A stretch of 64,000 bases of DNA from JBFLYH01 sp964630235 (GTDB lineage: Bacteria > Oederibacteriota > JAAXVQ01 > JAUVAV01), in assembly GCA_964630235.1 (NCBI GenBank), contig CAZVUO010000004.1:62001-126000 (forward strand), read 5' to 3'. The translations under genes and the position numbers were made by a program. Of this stretch, positions 31,411 through 39,521 are shown piece by piece. Position 1 is the stretch's first letter, and the number at the start of each line of letters is the position of its first letter. The notes beneath the pieces were generated by a model that was given only the letters and a program-made list of their open reading frames with translations, was not told the origin of the DNA and did not search any database.

Positions 31411-33030
31411 CTATTGCGCCTTGGCGCCGTAGCGCTGCGCCAGCGCGAGCTGGCGGCTGGCCTGGCGCCGCCACATGACCAGGCCCGCCGCGATCACGAG
31501 CAGGGGCAGGCCCAGCCAGTTAAAATATTTCACGCCCTGGCGGTGCGCTTCGGCCACCTGCCCCAGAGCCGGGGGCGCGGTCTCTTTGCCGCGAATCTCA
31601 ATCATGGCCGCGTCCTGCGCGATCCAGTCCACCAGGTTCTGCGCCAGCTGGACCACGTCGCCCTGGCGCCGGGGATCAATGAAGTCGTTCGTGAGAAAAT
31701 CCGTTCCGCCCACGACCACCAGGCGGCTGGGCTTGGCTTCGGCCGCAAACGGCGGCAGAAGGCCCGCGAGCGCCGGTTCTGTCTCCTGCGGCTGACCGGC
31801 CGGGAACGCGCTGGGAAACTTGCCGGCCACGGTTACGAGGAGGGGAAATTGCTTGGGCTCCACGCCCTGCGGTGGCTGGATGAATTGCGGCGAGAGCATG
31901 AAAAACCCCTGCTGCGCCCAGGCACGGGGCGAACTTTTCGCCACCACCTGGCAGTCCAGCTGGTGGTTCTTACAGTACTCTTCAATGGGGCTGACCTCGC
32001 TCACGAAGGGCAGGGTGAAGGATTCCAGGTTTTTCACCATGAGATGGCTGGCGTCCACTTCGGTCACCAGCGGAAAGGGAGGGTAGGCCACGATGTTCTG
32101 CATGATGAATCCCGGCCCGCGCTGGGCCACGGCGATTTTCTGGCATTGGACGTCGTAGATCAGGTTGGGCATGACGCGCACGCCCCAGGCCGTGGACAGC
32201 TCGGCCAGGCGCGTGGCCAGCGGCCGCCCCTGCATGGTATTGCGCGCGTCCGCCTTGATCATCTGCACCATGAGCGCCAGGCTCCGGCCCGAGCGGAGGA
32301 AATGGTCGAGCTGGTAGCGGGAACCTTCGCCAAGCGGTTCGGTCGGGCCGGGCACCACCAGCGCGTCCACGCGGTCCGGAATCGCTTCCTCGCCGAGGCG
32401 GACCGGCACCACCTCGTAGTTGCGGGCGATCAGCTGGGCGAAATTGCCGAGCTCGGCTTCCAAAGCCGGCTCGCCATGGCCCTGCGTGATCCCCACCACT
32501 TTCATTTTTTCCTGCACCAGTTTTTTGATCATGCTCGAGAGCTGGTACTCCAGGCCGCTGGTATCCTGCAAAAGCGGCAGCACCTCCTGCCGGCCGCCGT
32601 AAAACATCGCCAGACCCATATAGCCGGTTTTTTGTTCGAATTTGTCCCGCGCCACGGCGGTCAGCTGGATTTCGTAGACGCCCAGGGTGCGGGCTTCCCG
32701 CTCCAAGGCCGGGTCGGCTGCCGGATCCGCGAACTGGTAGTTGAAGCGGCCGTGGGAATAGATCCGGTAATCCTCCAGAAGATCCCGCAGGTAGCGGGCA
32801 TTGGCGTTATACGGCGGCGGCAGCTGCTCGCTGAAAAAAGCCTTCACGGTCAGCGGGTCCTTGAGGTCGCGCATATACTGTTTGGAAACGGCGGACAGGG
32901 AGTAGGCGCGGTTCTTGGTCAGGTCAATCCGGAAAAACGTCCGCACGGAAATGAGGTTGGCCAGGATCAAAATCCCCATCACGATCAGGTACAGGCTCGC
33001 TTGGTTGCGGGTTTGCTCGTCGAGACGCAT
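31411..33030 (-). CDS. GldG-like ABC transporter auxiliary protein
   Basis: 539 residues. One N-terminal membrane segment (LYLIVMGILILANLISVRTFF) and one near the C-terminus (FNWLGLPLLVIAAGLVMWRRQ) flank a large extracytoplasmic domain (QGHGEPALEAELGNF, VDALVVPGPTEPLGEGSRYQLD, VVVGGTDFLTNDFI). This matches the ABC_transp_aux/GldG family. The start follows the permease stop by one base, with GGAGGAG upstream. It acts with the ATPase and permease upstream. In gliding Bacteroidota the counterpart supports motility. In this organism the substrate is unknown. Confidence 0.9.
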   Translation of the reverse strand: MRLDEQTRNQASLYLIVMGILILANLISVRTFFRIDLTKNRAYSLSAVSKQYMRDLKDPLTVKAFFSEQLPPPYNANARYLRDLLEDYRIYSHGRFNYQFADPAADPALEREARTLGVYEIQLTAVARDKFEQKTGYMGLAMFYGGRQEVLPLLQDTSGLEYQLSSMIKKLVQEKMKVVGITQGHGEPALEAELGNFAQLIARNYEVVPVRLGEEAIPDRVDALVVPGPTEPLGEGSRYQLDHFLRSGRSLALMVQMIKADARNTMQGRPLATRLAELSTAWGVRVMPNLIYDVQCQKIAVAQRGPGFIMQNIVAYPPFPLVTEVDASHLMVKNLESFTLPFVSEVSPIEEYCKNHQLDCQVVAKSSPRAWAQQGFFMLSPQFIQPPQGVEPKQFPLLVTVAGKFPSAFPAGQPQETEPALAGLLPPFAAEAKPSRLVVVGGTDFLTNDFIDPRRQGDVVQLAQNLVDWIAQDAAMIEIRGKETAPPALGQVAEAHRQGVKYFNWLGLPLLVIAAGLVMWRRQASRQLALAQRYGAKAQ

Positions 33031-33031
33031 C

Positions 33032-33811
33032 TTATCTCCTCCTTTCCAGCACCAGGCGCGTGCCTAAAAAGGCCGCCACGCTGACCGAGGCGAAGTAGAC
33101 CAGGTCCTTGGAATCAATCACGCCCCGGGCGAAATTTTGAAAATGGTAGTCCGCGCCCAGGTACTCGAACAAGCCCACCAGGAAAGAAGGCACGAACAGC
33201 AAAATCTTGTCCACGAGGTACAGGGCGAAGCAGGCGGCGAAGCCGAGGATAAACGCCACGATTTGGTTGCGGGTCAGGGCCGAGGTCAGCAGGCCCAAGC
33301 TCAGGTACGTGGCCCCCAGGCACAGCAGCCCGAGATAGCCGCCCACCACCGGCCCCCAGTCCAGGGGGCCCAGCGTGGCCAGGGTCAGGGGATAGCTGAG
33401 CGTGAACCCCAGGATCACGGCCAGGAAACCGAAGGCGGCCAGCCACTTGCCCAGCAGCATTTCGGTGACCGACAGGGGCAGGGTCATGAGCATTTCGTAG
33501 GACCCGGTGTTGAATTCCTCGGCCAGGAGGCGCATGGTAATGGCCGGCGCCAGGAACATCAGCAGGAGCGGCGCGGTGGTGAAATACGTCCGCATCTCCA
33601 GAACGCCGAACAGGAAGAAGCGCGAAAAGAAAAACCAGCCGGCGAAAAGCAGATAGATCACGATGACGACGTAGGCGATGGGCGAAAAAAAGTACGCGTA
33701 CAGTTCCCGCTTGGCCAGGCTGGCGATCCGGCTCCAGGCCGGTTTGAAGCCCGGAGCCGACGCGGGCGGGGCTGCAGCGGATGCCTTGGGATGCGATTTC
33801 ACGGTGTTCAT
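33032..33811 (-). CDS. ABC-2 type permease, GldF-like
   Basis: 259 residues with six membrane segments (FFSPIAYVVIVIYLLFAGWFFF, TAPLLLMFLAPAITMRLLAEEFNTG, LGKWLAAFGFLAVILGFTLSYP, and three more). The EEFNTGSYEMLMTLPLS segment is typical of ABC-2 permeases with a GldF-like layout. It lies between the ATPase and the GldG-like gene, forming a transporter. The start is ATG at 33811 with GGAGGG upstream. Confidence 0.92.
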   Translation of the reverse strand: MNTVKSHPKASAAAPPASAPGFKPAWSRIASLAKRELYAYFFSPIAYVVIVIYLLFAGWFFFSRFFLFGVLEMRTYFTTAPLLLMFLAPAITMRLLAEEFNTGSYEMLMTLPLSVTEMLLGKWLAAFGFLAVILGFTLSYPLTLATLGPLDWGPVVGGYLGLLCLGATYLSLGLLTSALTRNQIVAFILGFAACFALYLVDKILLFVPSFLVGLFEYLGADYHFQNFARGVIDSKDLVYFASVSVAAFLGTRLVLERRR

Positions 33812-33858
33812 GCCGAAACCCTCCAGTTTTTTTCCGGTCTTTGCGGGGACCGGAGGGA

Positions 33859-33925
33859 CGAAGCAATCTCCCGATGAGATCGGGATTGCTTCACTTCACT
33901 CCGCTCGCTCCGCTCGCAATGACAT
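33859..33925. repeat. REP-like element of the GCAATCTC/CGCAATGAC family
   Basis: CGAAGCAATCTCCCGATGAGATCGGGATTGCTTC, then ...CGCTCGCAATGACATCCTG, in the gap between permease and ATPase genes. It is a diverged relative of the 31155-31255 palindrome. Elements with this sequence style are widespread in bacteria of several phyla. Confidence 0.7.
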
Positions 33926-33957
33926 CCTGTTCCTTGATACCATCCAGATGATAACCG

Positions 33958-34893
33958 TCAGTTCGCGGTCAGGCGGCGGAAAACATCTTCCAGGCTCACG
34001 ACCTCGCGGTGCATTTCATACAGGGTCCAGCCTTCGCGTTTGGCCAGCCGGAAGATCTCAGGCCGCAGGTCATGAGCGGGCTGGTAGCGGACGAGGAACC
34101 CGTGGAGCTCCCGGGTTTCGTCCTCGGTCCGCTCCGCGGTCAGGACATGGGGCAGTTTTTTCAAGCTGTCCAATATGGCCCGGCTTTCGCCGTCGCCGAT
34201 CCGCAGGTGCAGGCGGGTTTCGTCCACGGCCTGCCGCTGCAGGTCACGGGGATTGCTGTCCGCCACCACCCGGCCCTGGTGGATGATGACCACCCGGTCG
34301 CAGGTGGCCTCAACCTCGCTTAATATATGGGAGGACAGGATCACGGTCTTCTCCCGGCCCAGGCGCTTGATCAGGTCGCGGATCTCGCTGATCTGGTTGG
34401 GGTCCAGGCCGGCCGTGGGTTCGTCCAGAATCAGGTACGCGGGATCGTGAATCATGGCCTGCGCCAGACCGACGCGCTGGCGATTGCCTTTCGAAACTTC
34501 GGACACTTTCTTGTGCACCACGCCTTCCAGGCCGCAGACCGCGATCATGTCATTGACCCGGGTTTCGCGCTCGGCGGGAGGCAGTTCGCGCATGGCGGCC
34601 ACGAAGTGCAGGTAATCGTACACGAGCATGTCCTGGTACAGGGGGTTGTATTCGGGCAGGTAACCGATCATGTCACGGATGGGCTGGCGCTCGTCGAGGG
34701 CGTCGAGCCCGCCGACCGTGATCCTCCCCGCGTCCGGCCGCAGGTAACCCGCGATCAGGCGCAGGGTCGTGGTCTTGCCCGCGCCGTTGGGCCCCAGCAG
34801 GCCGAGGATCTCGCCCGGTTTGACCTGGAAACTGACCTGGTCCACCGCGGTTACCGGGCCAAAATGCTTGGCCAGCGCTTCGACTTGGATCAT
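33958..34893 (-). CDS. ABC transporter ATP-binding protein, GldA-like
   Basis: 311 residues from the ATG at 34893; AGGAGG lies 8 bases upstream. A GTG at 34902 is excluded because it overlaps that site. Walker A is LLGPNGAGKTT, the signature is VSKGNRQRVGLAQAM and Walker B is YLILDEPTAGLDP. The C-terminal 80 residues carry a GldA-type extension. It is the first gene of the transporter operon and energises the permease. Confidence 0.95.
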   Translation of the reverse strand: MIQVEALAKHFGPVTAVDQVSFQVKPGEILGLLGPNGAGKTTTLRLIAGYLRPDAGRITVGGLDALDERQPIRDMIGYLPEYNPLYQDMLVYDYLHFVAAMRELPPAERETRVNDMIAVCGLEGVVHKKVSEVSKGNRQRVGLAQAMIHDPAYLILDEPTAGLDPNQISEIRDLIKRLGREKTVILSSHILSEVEATCDRVVIIHQGRVVADSNPRDLQRQAVDETRLHLRIGDGESRAILDSLKKLPHVLTAERTEDETRELHGFLVRYQPAHDLRPEIFRLAKREGWTLYEMHREVVSLEDVFRRLTAN

Positions 34894-34929
34894 GCCGTTC
34901 ACCTCCTGGATCGGAACAAAAACGTAGCA

Positions 34930-34957
34930 ATCATACGCATCTAAAATATTTTGTCAA
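34930..34957 (-). promoter_or_regulatory. Promoter of the Gld-like operon
   Basis: TTGACA (34952-34957), 16-base spacer, TATGAT (34930-34935) on the minus strand, 36 bases upstream of the ATPase start codon. Confidence 0.72.
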
Positions 34958-34974
34958 GAGTATGAAAATGGAAT

Positions 34975-35715
34975 TCAGGCCTTGCCGCGCCGCCGTTTCC
35001 GGGCCGGCAGGATCAGGCCGGCTGCGGGCGGGGGCGGCGGGGAATCGGCAGGGTGCGCTTCATCTTCGTGGCTGGAAACCAATCCCAGCGTGGCGATCAG
35101 CTTGAACGCCTGCTCTGCTGAAATCGGCAAAATCCGGACGTCCTTCGTGGGCACCAGGAGCATGACGCCTTGGCTGGGAATCGGCGCCGCGGGTAAAAAA
35201 ATGGTGAGCATTTTCTTGCGGACGATCTGCTCTGCCGCTGCGAAAGCCGGCACGGTTAAAAATCCCACGGTCCAGATGCCCTTGCGGGGGAACTCAAACA
35301 AGACCGCAGTGCGGAAAGCGGTGGAACCGCTGCCGGAAAACGCCTTGACCAGCTGGCGAACGCCGCTATAGACATTGCTGACCAGGGGAATGTTGCGGAT
35401 GATCCGGTCGCCGAAACTGAGCACGCGCCGCCCCAGATAATTGGATGCCACCAGTCCGGTCAGCATGATCAGCACCAGGGTAGCCAGGATGCCGAACCCG
35501 GGGATGTTCTTGAGTTCCGGAGGCAGTTTGAAGCCCACGGTCCGGAGGAACTGGCCTCCCATGGGCGCCAGCCAGCCATCGAGCAGGTTGAAGAGGAAGA
35601 CCAGAACCAGGATCGTGGCCGCGAGCGGGATGACCACCAGCAGGCCGGAAATGAAAATCCGGCGCAAGGGGTGTTCTTTGTGGGGCTGGGGCCGGAGTGA
35701 GGGTTCAGGCAACAC
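34975..35715 (-). CDS. DUF502 family membrane protein
   Basis: 246 residues, GTG start at 35715 with AGGAGCG upstream. Two N-terminal membrane segments (IFISGLLVVIPLAATILVLVFLFNLLDGWL and FGILATLVLIMLTGLVASNYLG, written here as pattern) are followed by the DUF502 core (RIIRNIPLVSNVYSGVRQLVKAFSG). The tail is Pro-rich and basic. DUF502 proteins are membrane-associated with no settled role. Confidence 0.87.
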   Translation of the reverse strand: MLPEPSLRPQPHKEHPLRRIFISGLLVVIPLAATILVLVFLFNLLDGWLAPMGGQFLRTVGFKLPPELKNIPGFGILATLVLIMLTGLVASNYLGRRVLSFGDRIIRNIPLVSNVYSGVRQLVKAFSGSGSTAFRTAVLFEFPRKGIWTVGFLTVPAFAAAEQIVRKKMLTIFLPAAPIPSQGVMLLVPTKDVRILPISAEQAFKLIATLGLVSSHEDEAHPADSPPPPPAAGLILPARKRRRGKA

Positions 35716-35750
35716 GGAATAACGCTCCTGTCGGGTTGACAGCCGCCCCG

Positions 35751-35779
35751 AATATGCCTGAAATCACTGGGCTTGTCAA
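35751..35779 (-). promoter_or_regulatory. Promoter of the DUF502 gene
   Basis: TTGACA (35774-35779), 17-base spacer, CATATT (35751-35756) on the minus strand, 35 bases upstream of the GTG start. Confidence 0.7.
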
Positions 35780-35792
35780 GACCAACCGGCGT

Positions 35793-36671
35793 TCAGTGCT
35801 GATAGACCGCCGGCGTCTCCTGGGCCCGCCACGCATCGCGCCAGGCGCAGGACGCGTCGGCGGGAAAAAACTCGGCCGGCAGACCGGAACCCAGCAGCAC
35901 GGAAAAGGTCCGCGGGTCCTGAATGTGGATCAGACTGGGCAGATGGGGGCACTGTTTGAGGCTGCCGTCCGGCAGGAGGATCAAGCGCTGCTGCCAGGCG
36001 CACGGGGGATTGGGGGCTTGGGGTTTGAGACCCAGGATCTTGAACAGGCATGGATCGAAATCAATTTTGCTGGTCGTCAGCTCGGTGCGCATGCGCCGGA
36101 TCAGGTAATCCAGCACTTCGCTATAAACATCCCGGTGCAGCAGCGGCACGCGCGGATGTTTGGGCACGCAGAAATGGATCTTTTGGACGTAGGACAACAG
36201 CCGCTCGAAAAGCAGTCCGTTGAGCACCTTGTCCACCATGCGCTCCGTGAGGTTGAGCTCCACTTCCACGGGCAGGCGCTCCCTTCTGGCCTTGCCCAGG
36301 AGTCGGATCAGCCGTTCCCAGTCCCCGTCGGACACCTTGTATTCGTCCAGGCCGAACACCACCCGCCGGCTCCGGCGCCACGCGGTCAGGGGCAGGCGGT
36401 CGAGGTTGTCCGCCACGGTATGCAGCGCGTAGCCGCCCTGCATGAACCACGCGTAGTCGAGCAGGGACAGCCACTCCAGATCCGCGGCCGGCGGAAGCGC
36501 GCCAAACGCGAATGACCAGCGCGGGATCGCGCGGCTGGCCTCGAGCATGCCCCGGAAAAAATCAGCGGTCCGCGGCGCGACCCCGGCCTGCCAGGGGCAA
36601 TCCGGACAGGACCGGCTGCAGGACGCGGTGGGCACGACCAATAATTCTTGCCAAGTGCTCAGGTTGATCAT
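35793..36671 (-). CDS. Minimal radical-SAM-like protein, function unknown
   Basis: 292 residues, ATG at 36671. The N-terminus has a CSRSCPDC motif (CxxxCxxC), the pattern that binds the radical SAM 4Fe-4S cluster. The usual GGE and later radical-SAM motifs are not obvious. Further cysteines (FDPCLF, PPCAW, CPHLPS) near the C-terminus may bind an auxiliary cluster, as in SPASM-type enzymes, with RLILLPDGSLKQCPHL resembling a SPASM segment. The reaction is unknown. It could be a peptide-modifying or regulatory radical enzyme. Confidence 0.7.
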   Translation of the reverse strand: MINLSTWQELLVVPTASCSRSCPDCPWQAGVAPRTADFFRGMLEASRAIPRWSFAFGALPPAADLEWLSLLDYAWFMQGGYALHTVADNLDRLPLTAWRRSRRVVFGLDEYKVSDGDWERLIRLLGKARRERLPVEVELNLTERMVDKVLNGLLFERLLSYVQKIHFCVPKHPRVPLLHRDVYSEVLDYLIRRMRTELTTSKIDFDPCLFKILGLKPQAPNPPCAWQQRLILLPDGSLKQCPHLPSLIHIQDPRTFSVLLGSGLPAEFFPADASCAWRDAWRAQETPAVYQH

Positions 36672-36767
36672 GGTGTTGCCTGCTCCCTACTGTTTAGACC
36701 GGCGAAAAGGAAAATCCTTTCTATTTTTTTCACCCGCGGCCGTCCGCCTCCCGGCCTTGCCCATTCC

Positions 36768-37469
36768 CTACCGTGCGCCGTCGCCCAGCCATTCCAGCAG
36801 CCTGGCTTGCTGCGTGAAGTCCTCCAGCACCACGCCGGCCCCGCTGGCTGCCAGCTGGGCCGGGCTAAAGGGCCCGGTCGCCACGGCCACGGTGCGGGCG
36901 CCGATGGCCATGCCGGCCGCCACGTCGTGGGGGGTATCGCCGACCACGATGACCTGCCGGCTGTCCAGGGGCCGTCCCCGCAGGGCCTGGCCCCGCTCAA
37001 CGGCGATGCGGAGCATCTGCACCCGGTCCACGGCGTCCGAGCCAAAACCCCCGAAGGGAAAATACTCCTTCAAGCCGGCCCGGTCAAGCTTAAGATAGGC
37101 GCCCTGCTCGAGATTGCCCGTGCCCAGTCCCACCCAGGTATCCGGCCAGGTTCTGGCTTGTTCCAGGAACTCGCGGATGCCGGGCAGGACGCGGAAGCCC
37201 GGTGCATTTGCCAGGACCTGTCCCAGCAGTTCCAGGTACCGCCCGAACACGCGCTCCAGTTCGGCGGGCGCCATGTCCCGGCCGCGGAACTTCCAGGAGA
37301 TCTCGTGGGCGATGGAAGGATCGGTCCGGCCGGCCGGCGACACGCCGGCCAGGGGATCGCGCCAGCCCATGACCTCGGTGAACGCCTGCTCCATGGCCTG
37401 CATGCCCGCTCCGCCCGTGCGCAGGAGCGTGCCGTCCAGGTCGAACAGCCACAGCGCGCCATCCGGCAT
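36768..37469 (-). CDS. HAD family hydrolase (phosphoglycolate phosphatase-like)
   Basis: 233 residues from the ATG at 37469, which overlaps the upstream stop (TAATG). HAD motifs: LWLFDLDGTLLRT (nucleophile Asp), WVGLGTGN (motif II region) and VIVVGDTPHDVAAGMA (motif IV). The cap domain is the alpha-helical type of Gph/PgmB phosphatases. The substrate is unknown. It probably shares a transcript with the upstream beta-barrel protein. Confidence 0.88.
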   Translation of the reverse strand: MPDGALWLFDLDGTLLRTGGAGMQAMEQAFTEVMGWRDPLAGVSPAGRTDPSIAHEISWKFRGRDMAPAELERVFGRYLELLGQVLANAPGFRVLPGIREFLEQARTWPDTWVGLGTGNLEQGAYLKLDRAGLKEYFPFGGFGSDAVDRVQMLRIAVERGQALRGRPLDSRQVIVVGDTPHDVAAGMAIGARTVAVATGPFSPAQLAASGAGVVLEDFTQQARLLEWLGDGAR

Positions 37470-39088
37470 TAGAAGCGGACCCCCAAACTGAACTGCAGAC
37501 CGAGTCCGGATCCCGGGATATCCACCTGGCCCTCGGCCGTGGACACGGACCGGCGCTGGAAATCGTCTTCCCACCAGAAGCCGGCCTGCCAGAAGGTGCC
37601 GCTCGGACCGCCCCACTCCAAGCCCAAGGTAGCCGCGAGCGCCGGTCCCTGGTCCGCGTGGCTGAAAGGGTCGAAGGTCAAGCGGCGCTGGCGCCAGATG
37701 GGACCGGCGCCCAGGGACCCCTGGATCCACCCGCTGTCCCAGGACCAGCGCACGATCCCGAGCAGTTCCGCGCCCAGGCTCCATTCGCTCGACCGCAGGG
37801 GGTCGCGGAAGCGTTCCGGATCGCGGGTGCCTGCCTGCGCGTAGACGAACTTCAGCCTGGGCGCGACAGCCAGGCCCGCGGTCAGGGGGCCGGCGGCCGG
37901 AGTCTGCAGGAAACTGCGGCGATAGCGCGCCTGCCCGCCCAGGTTGATCAGCTGATCGTCGTGGATCCAGCCGCGGCCGGCGAATTCCTGGTCCGCGCCG
38001 CGCTGTTTGATCAGCAGCGCGACCTCCAGTTCGTCGGCCATGGCCGGCGCCGGACGCTCCGGCCTGGCGAGGGAGGCAAAGCGGCCCTGCCCCGCGATGG
38101 GCGCCTCGAGCCGCTCCCGGAGGAACCGGTTGCGTTCGGCCCAGTTGCGGCGCTGGGCCAGATGCCAGGCGCGTTCCGCGCTGCCCTGGTGGTTCAGGAA
38201 CAGCAGGTTGGCGAAGATCGCGGCGCCGGTCAGGTTCTCCAGCCGTGACTGGTTTTGGCTGGCCACGGCGAAGCCGACGGCGCCGGCGATGAACAACAGC
38301 TCGGAATACAGCTGGCTGGAGGATTCCCGCATGCCGGGTTCCAGCAGTTCTTCGCCCCAGCCCGGCAGCAGACTCGAGCGCCAGGCCACGCTCCGCGGTT
38401 CAAAGTACGGGACCGTCGCCGCCTCGGCGGCCTCGGCGGCCAGCGGATGCTCCGCATGCTGGGCCCGCAGGGCCGAGAACCCCGAAGGGTCTCCGTCCGC
38501 TTCCATCCAGTGGATCCAAGCTTGCTGGTACACCGCCCAGCCCGCGAACCGGGATTCCGGGTATTCGCGCACAAAGGCTTCCAGGCGTCCACCCAGTCCG
38601 CCTGCGGTGATCCCTTCCAGATAAACCAGGCTGATCGCCACCGCGGCCTCCAGGTCCGGGTCCGCCGGATCAGGCGCGGCGCCAGACCGGCCCAGCCACT
38701 GGTAATAGGCTTTGACCAGTCTGGACCAATCAGGATCAGGAGTGAAATCGGAAAGCAGGTCGCCGTCCGTTTGGAAGGAAGGCAGCAGAGGCAACAGCGG
38801 ACTGCGGGGCCAGTAGGCGGCGAGGTACCTCCGGGTGCGCCGGGCTTCCAGCGCCTCGCCCTGAAAGTCCATGAGTTCGGCCAGCCAAAAAAGCTCCAGG
38901 TCCTCCAGGCGTCCCGCGGCCTTGGCCTCAGGAGCCGAGGCCAGGCTGTGACAGGCCAGGGCCAGACGGCCGGCCAGGTCCGCCTCCCTGGGCGCGGCGG
39001 GTTCCGCGGCAGGCGCTGGCTGGGCGTTGGCCAGGCCTGCTCCAAGCCAGCAAACCAGGATCGTTGACAGCATCCAGGCGCGGTTCAT
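37469..39088 (-). CDS. Secreted protein with helical N-domain and likely beta-barrel C-domain
   Basis: 539 residues from the ATG at 39088, which overlaps the upstream DUF2784 stop. A signal peptide (WMLSTILVCWLGAGLANAQ) precedes a helical N-terminal half with repeat-like features (ALACHSLASAPEAKAAGRLEDLELFWL, LEAFVREYPESRFAGWAVYQQAW). The C-terminal 200 residues alternate hydrophobic strands and end in Phe (LQFSLGVRF), typical of an outer-membrane beta-barrel. No family recognised. The overlap with DUF2784 and HAD genes suggests one operon. Confidence 0.75.
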   Translation of the reverse strand: MNRAWMLSTILVCWLGAGLANAQPAPAAEPAAPREADLAGRLALACHSLASAPEAKAAGRLEDLELFWLAELMDFQGEALEARRTRRYLAAYWPRSPLLPLLPSFQTDGDLLSDFTPDPDWSRLVKAYYQWLGRSGAAPDPADPDLEAAVAISLVYLEGITAGGLGGRLEAFVREYPESRFAGWAVYQQAWIHWMEADGDPSGFSALRAQHAEHPLAAEAAEAATVPYFEPRSVAWRSSLLPGWGEELLEPGMRESSSQLYSELLFIAGAVGFAVASQNQSRLENLTGAAIFANLLFLNHQGSAERAWHLAQRRNWAERNRFLRERLEAPIAGQGRFASLARPERPAPAMADELEVALLIKQRGADQEFAGRGWIHDDQLINLGGQARYRRSFLQTPAAGPLTAGLAVAPRLKFVYAQAGTRDPERFRDPLRSSEWSLGAELLGIVRWSWDSGWIQGSLGAGPIWRQRRLTFDPFSHADQGPALAATLGLEWGGPSGTFWQAGFWWEDDFQRRSVSTAEGQVDIPGSGLGLQFSLGVRF

Positions 39089-39477
39089 GCCCGGCTCCCC
39101 GCGTTCCCGGCCGGCCGCCACCACCACCAGGAGGACACGCACAGCATCAAGTACAGGGCGGCCAGAACGTAGAATAACTCCAGCGGCGCGCCCCAGTTCT
39201 CCACGTAAATGATCCGTTCGATCCAGGAGGCGAGAAAGGAACCGTGGTAGGTAAAATCCGGCTGGGACAGGCGCCGGAAGTACGTTTCCGCCACGGTCAG
39301 GGGGCAGTACCAGCCGAGAACGGCGAGCGCGAGGTAAAAGGACAGGCCCGCGCTGTGCGCGAGGCGCAAAGCCGGGCTCTTGAGCAGCAAGGCGAGCGGA
39401 AAACCGACCAGCATGAACACCACCCACAAAAAATGCAGGACCAGCAAACCATCCGCCGCCATACCTTTCACCGTCAT
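39085..39477 (-). CDS. DUF2784 membrane protein
   Basis: 130 residues with four membrane segments (GLLVLHFLWVVFMLVGFPLALLL, LSFYLALAVLGWYCPLTVAETYF and two more). The CPLTVAE motif is the family hallmark. It overlaps the next gene by 4 bases. The family has no known function. Confidence 0.87.
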   Translation of the reverse strand: MTVKGMAADGLLVLHFLWVVFMLVGFPLALLLKSPALRLAHSAGLSFYLALAVLGWYCPLTVAETYFRRLSQPDFTYHGSFLASWIERIIYVENWGAPLELFYVLAALYLMLCVSSWWWWRPAGNAGSRA

Positions 39478-39521
39478 CCTGAGGTTCGCCGGGCACTAAG
39501 GAGGGGCCGGGGAACGTGCCT

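Noticed and set aside
31414..33084. 556-residue rightward frame over the GldG-like gene
   Set aside because: It is antisense to a recognisable ABC auxiliary gene, with His/Gln/Arg-rich composition and no motif.
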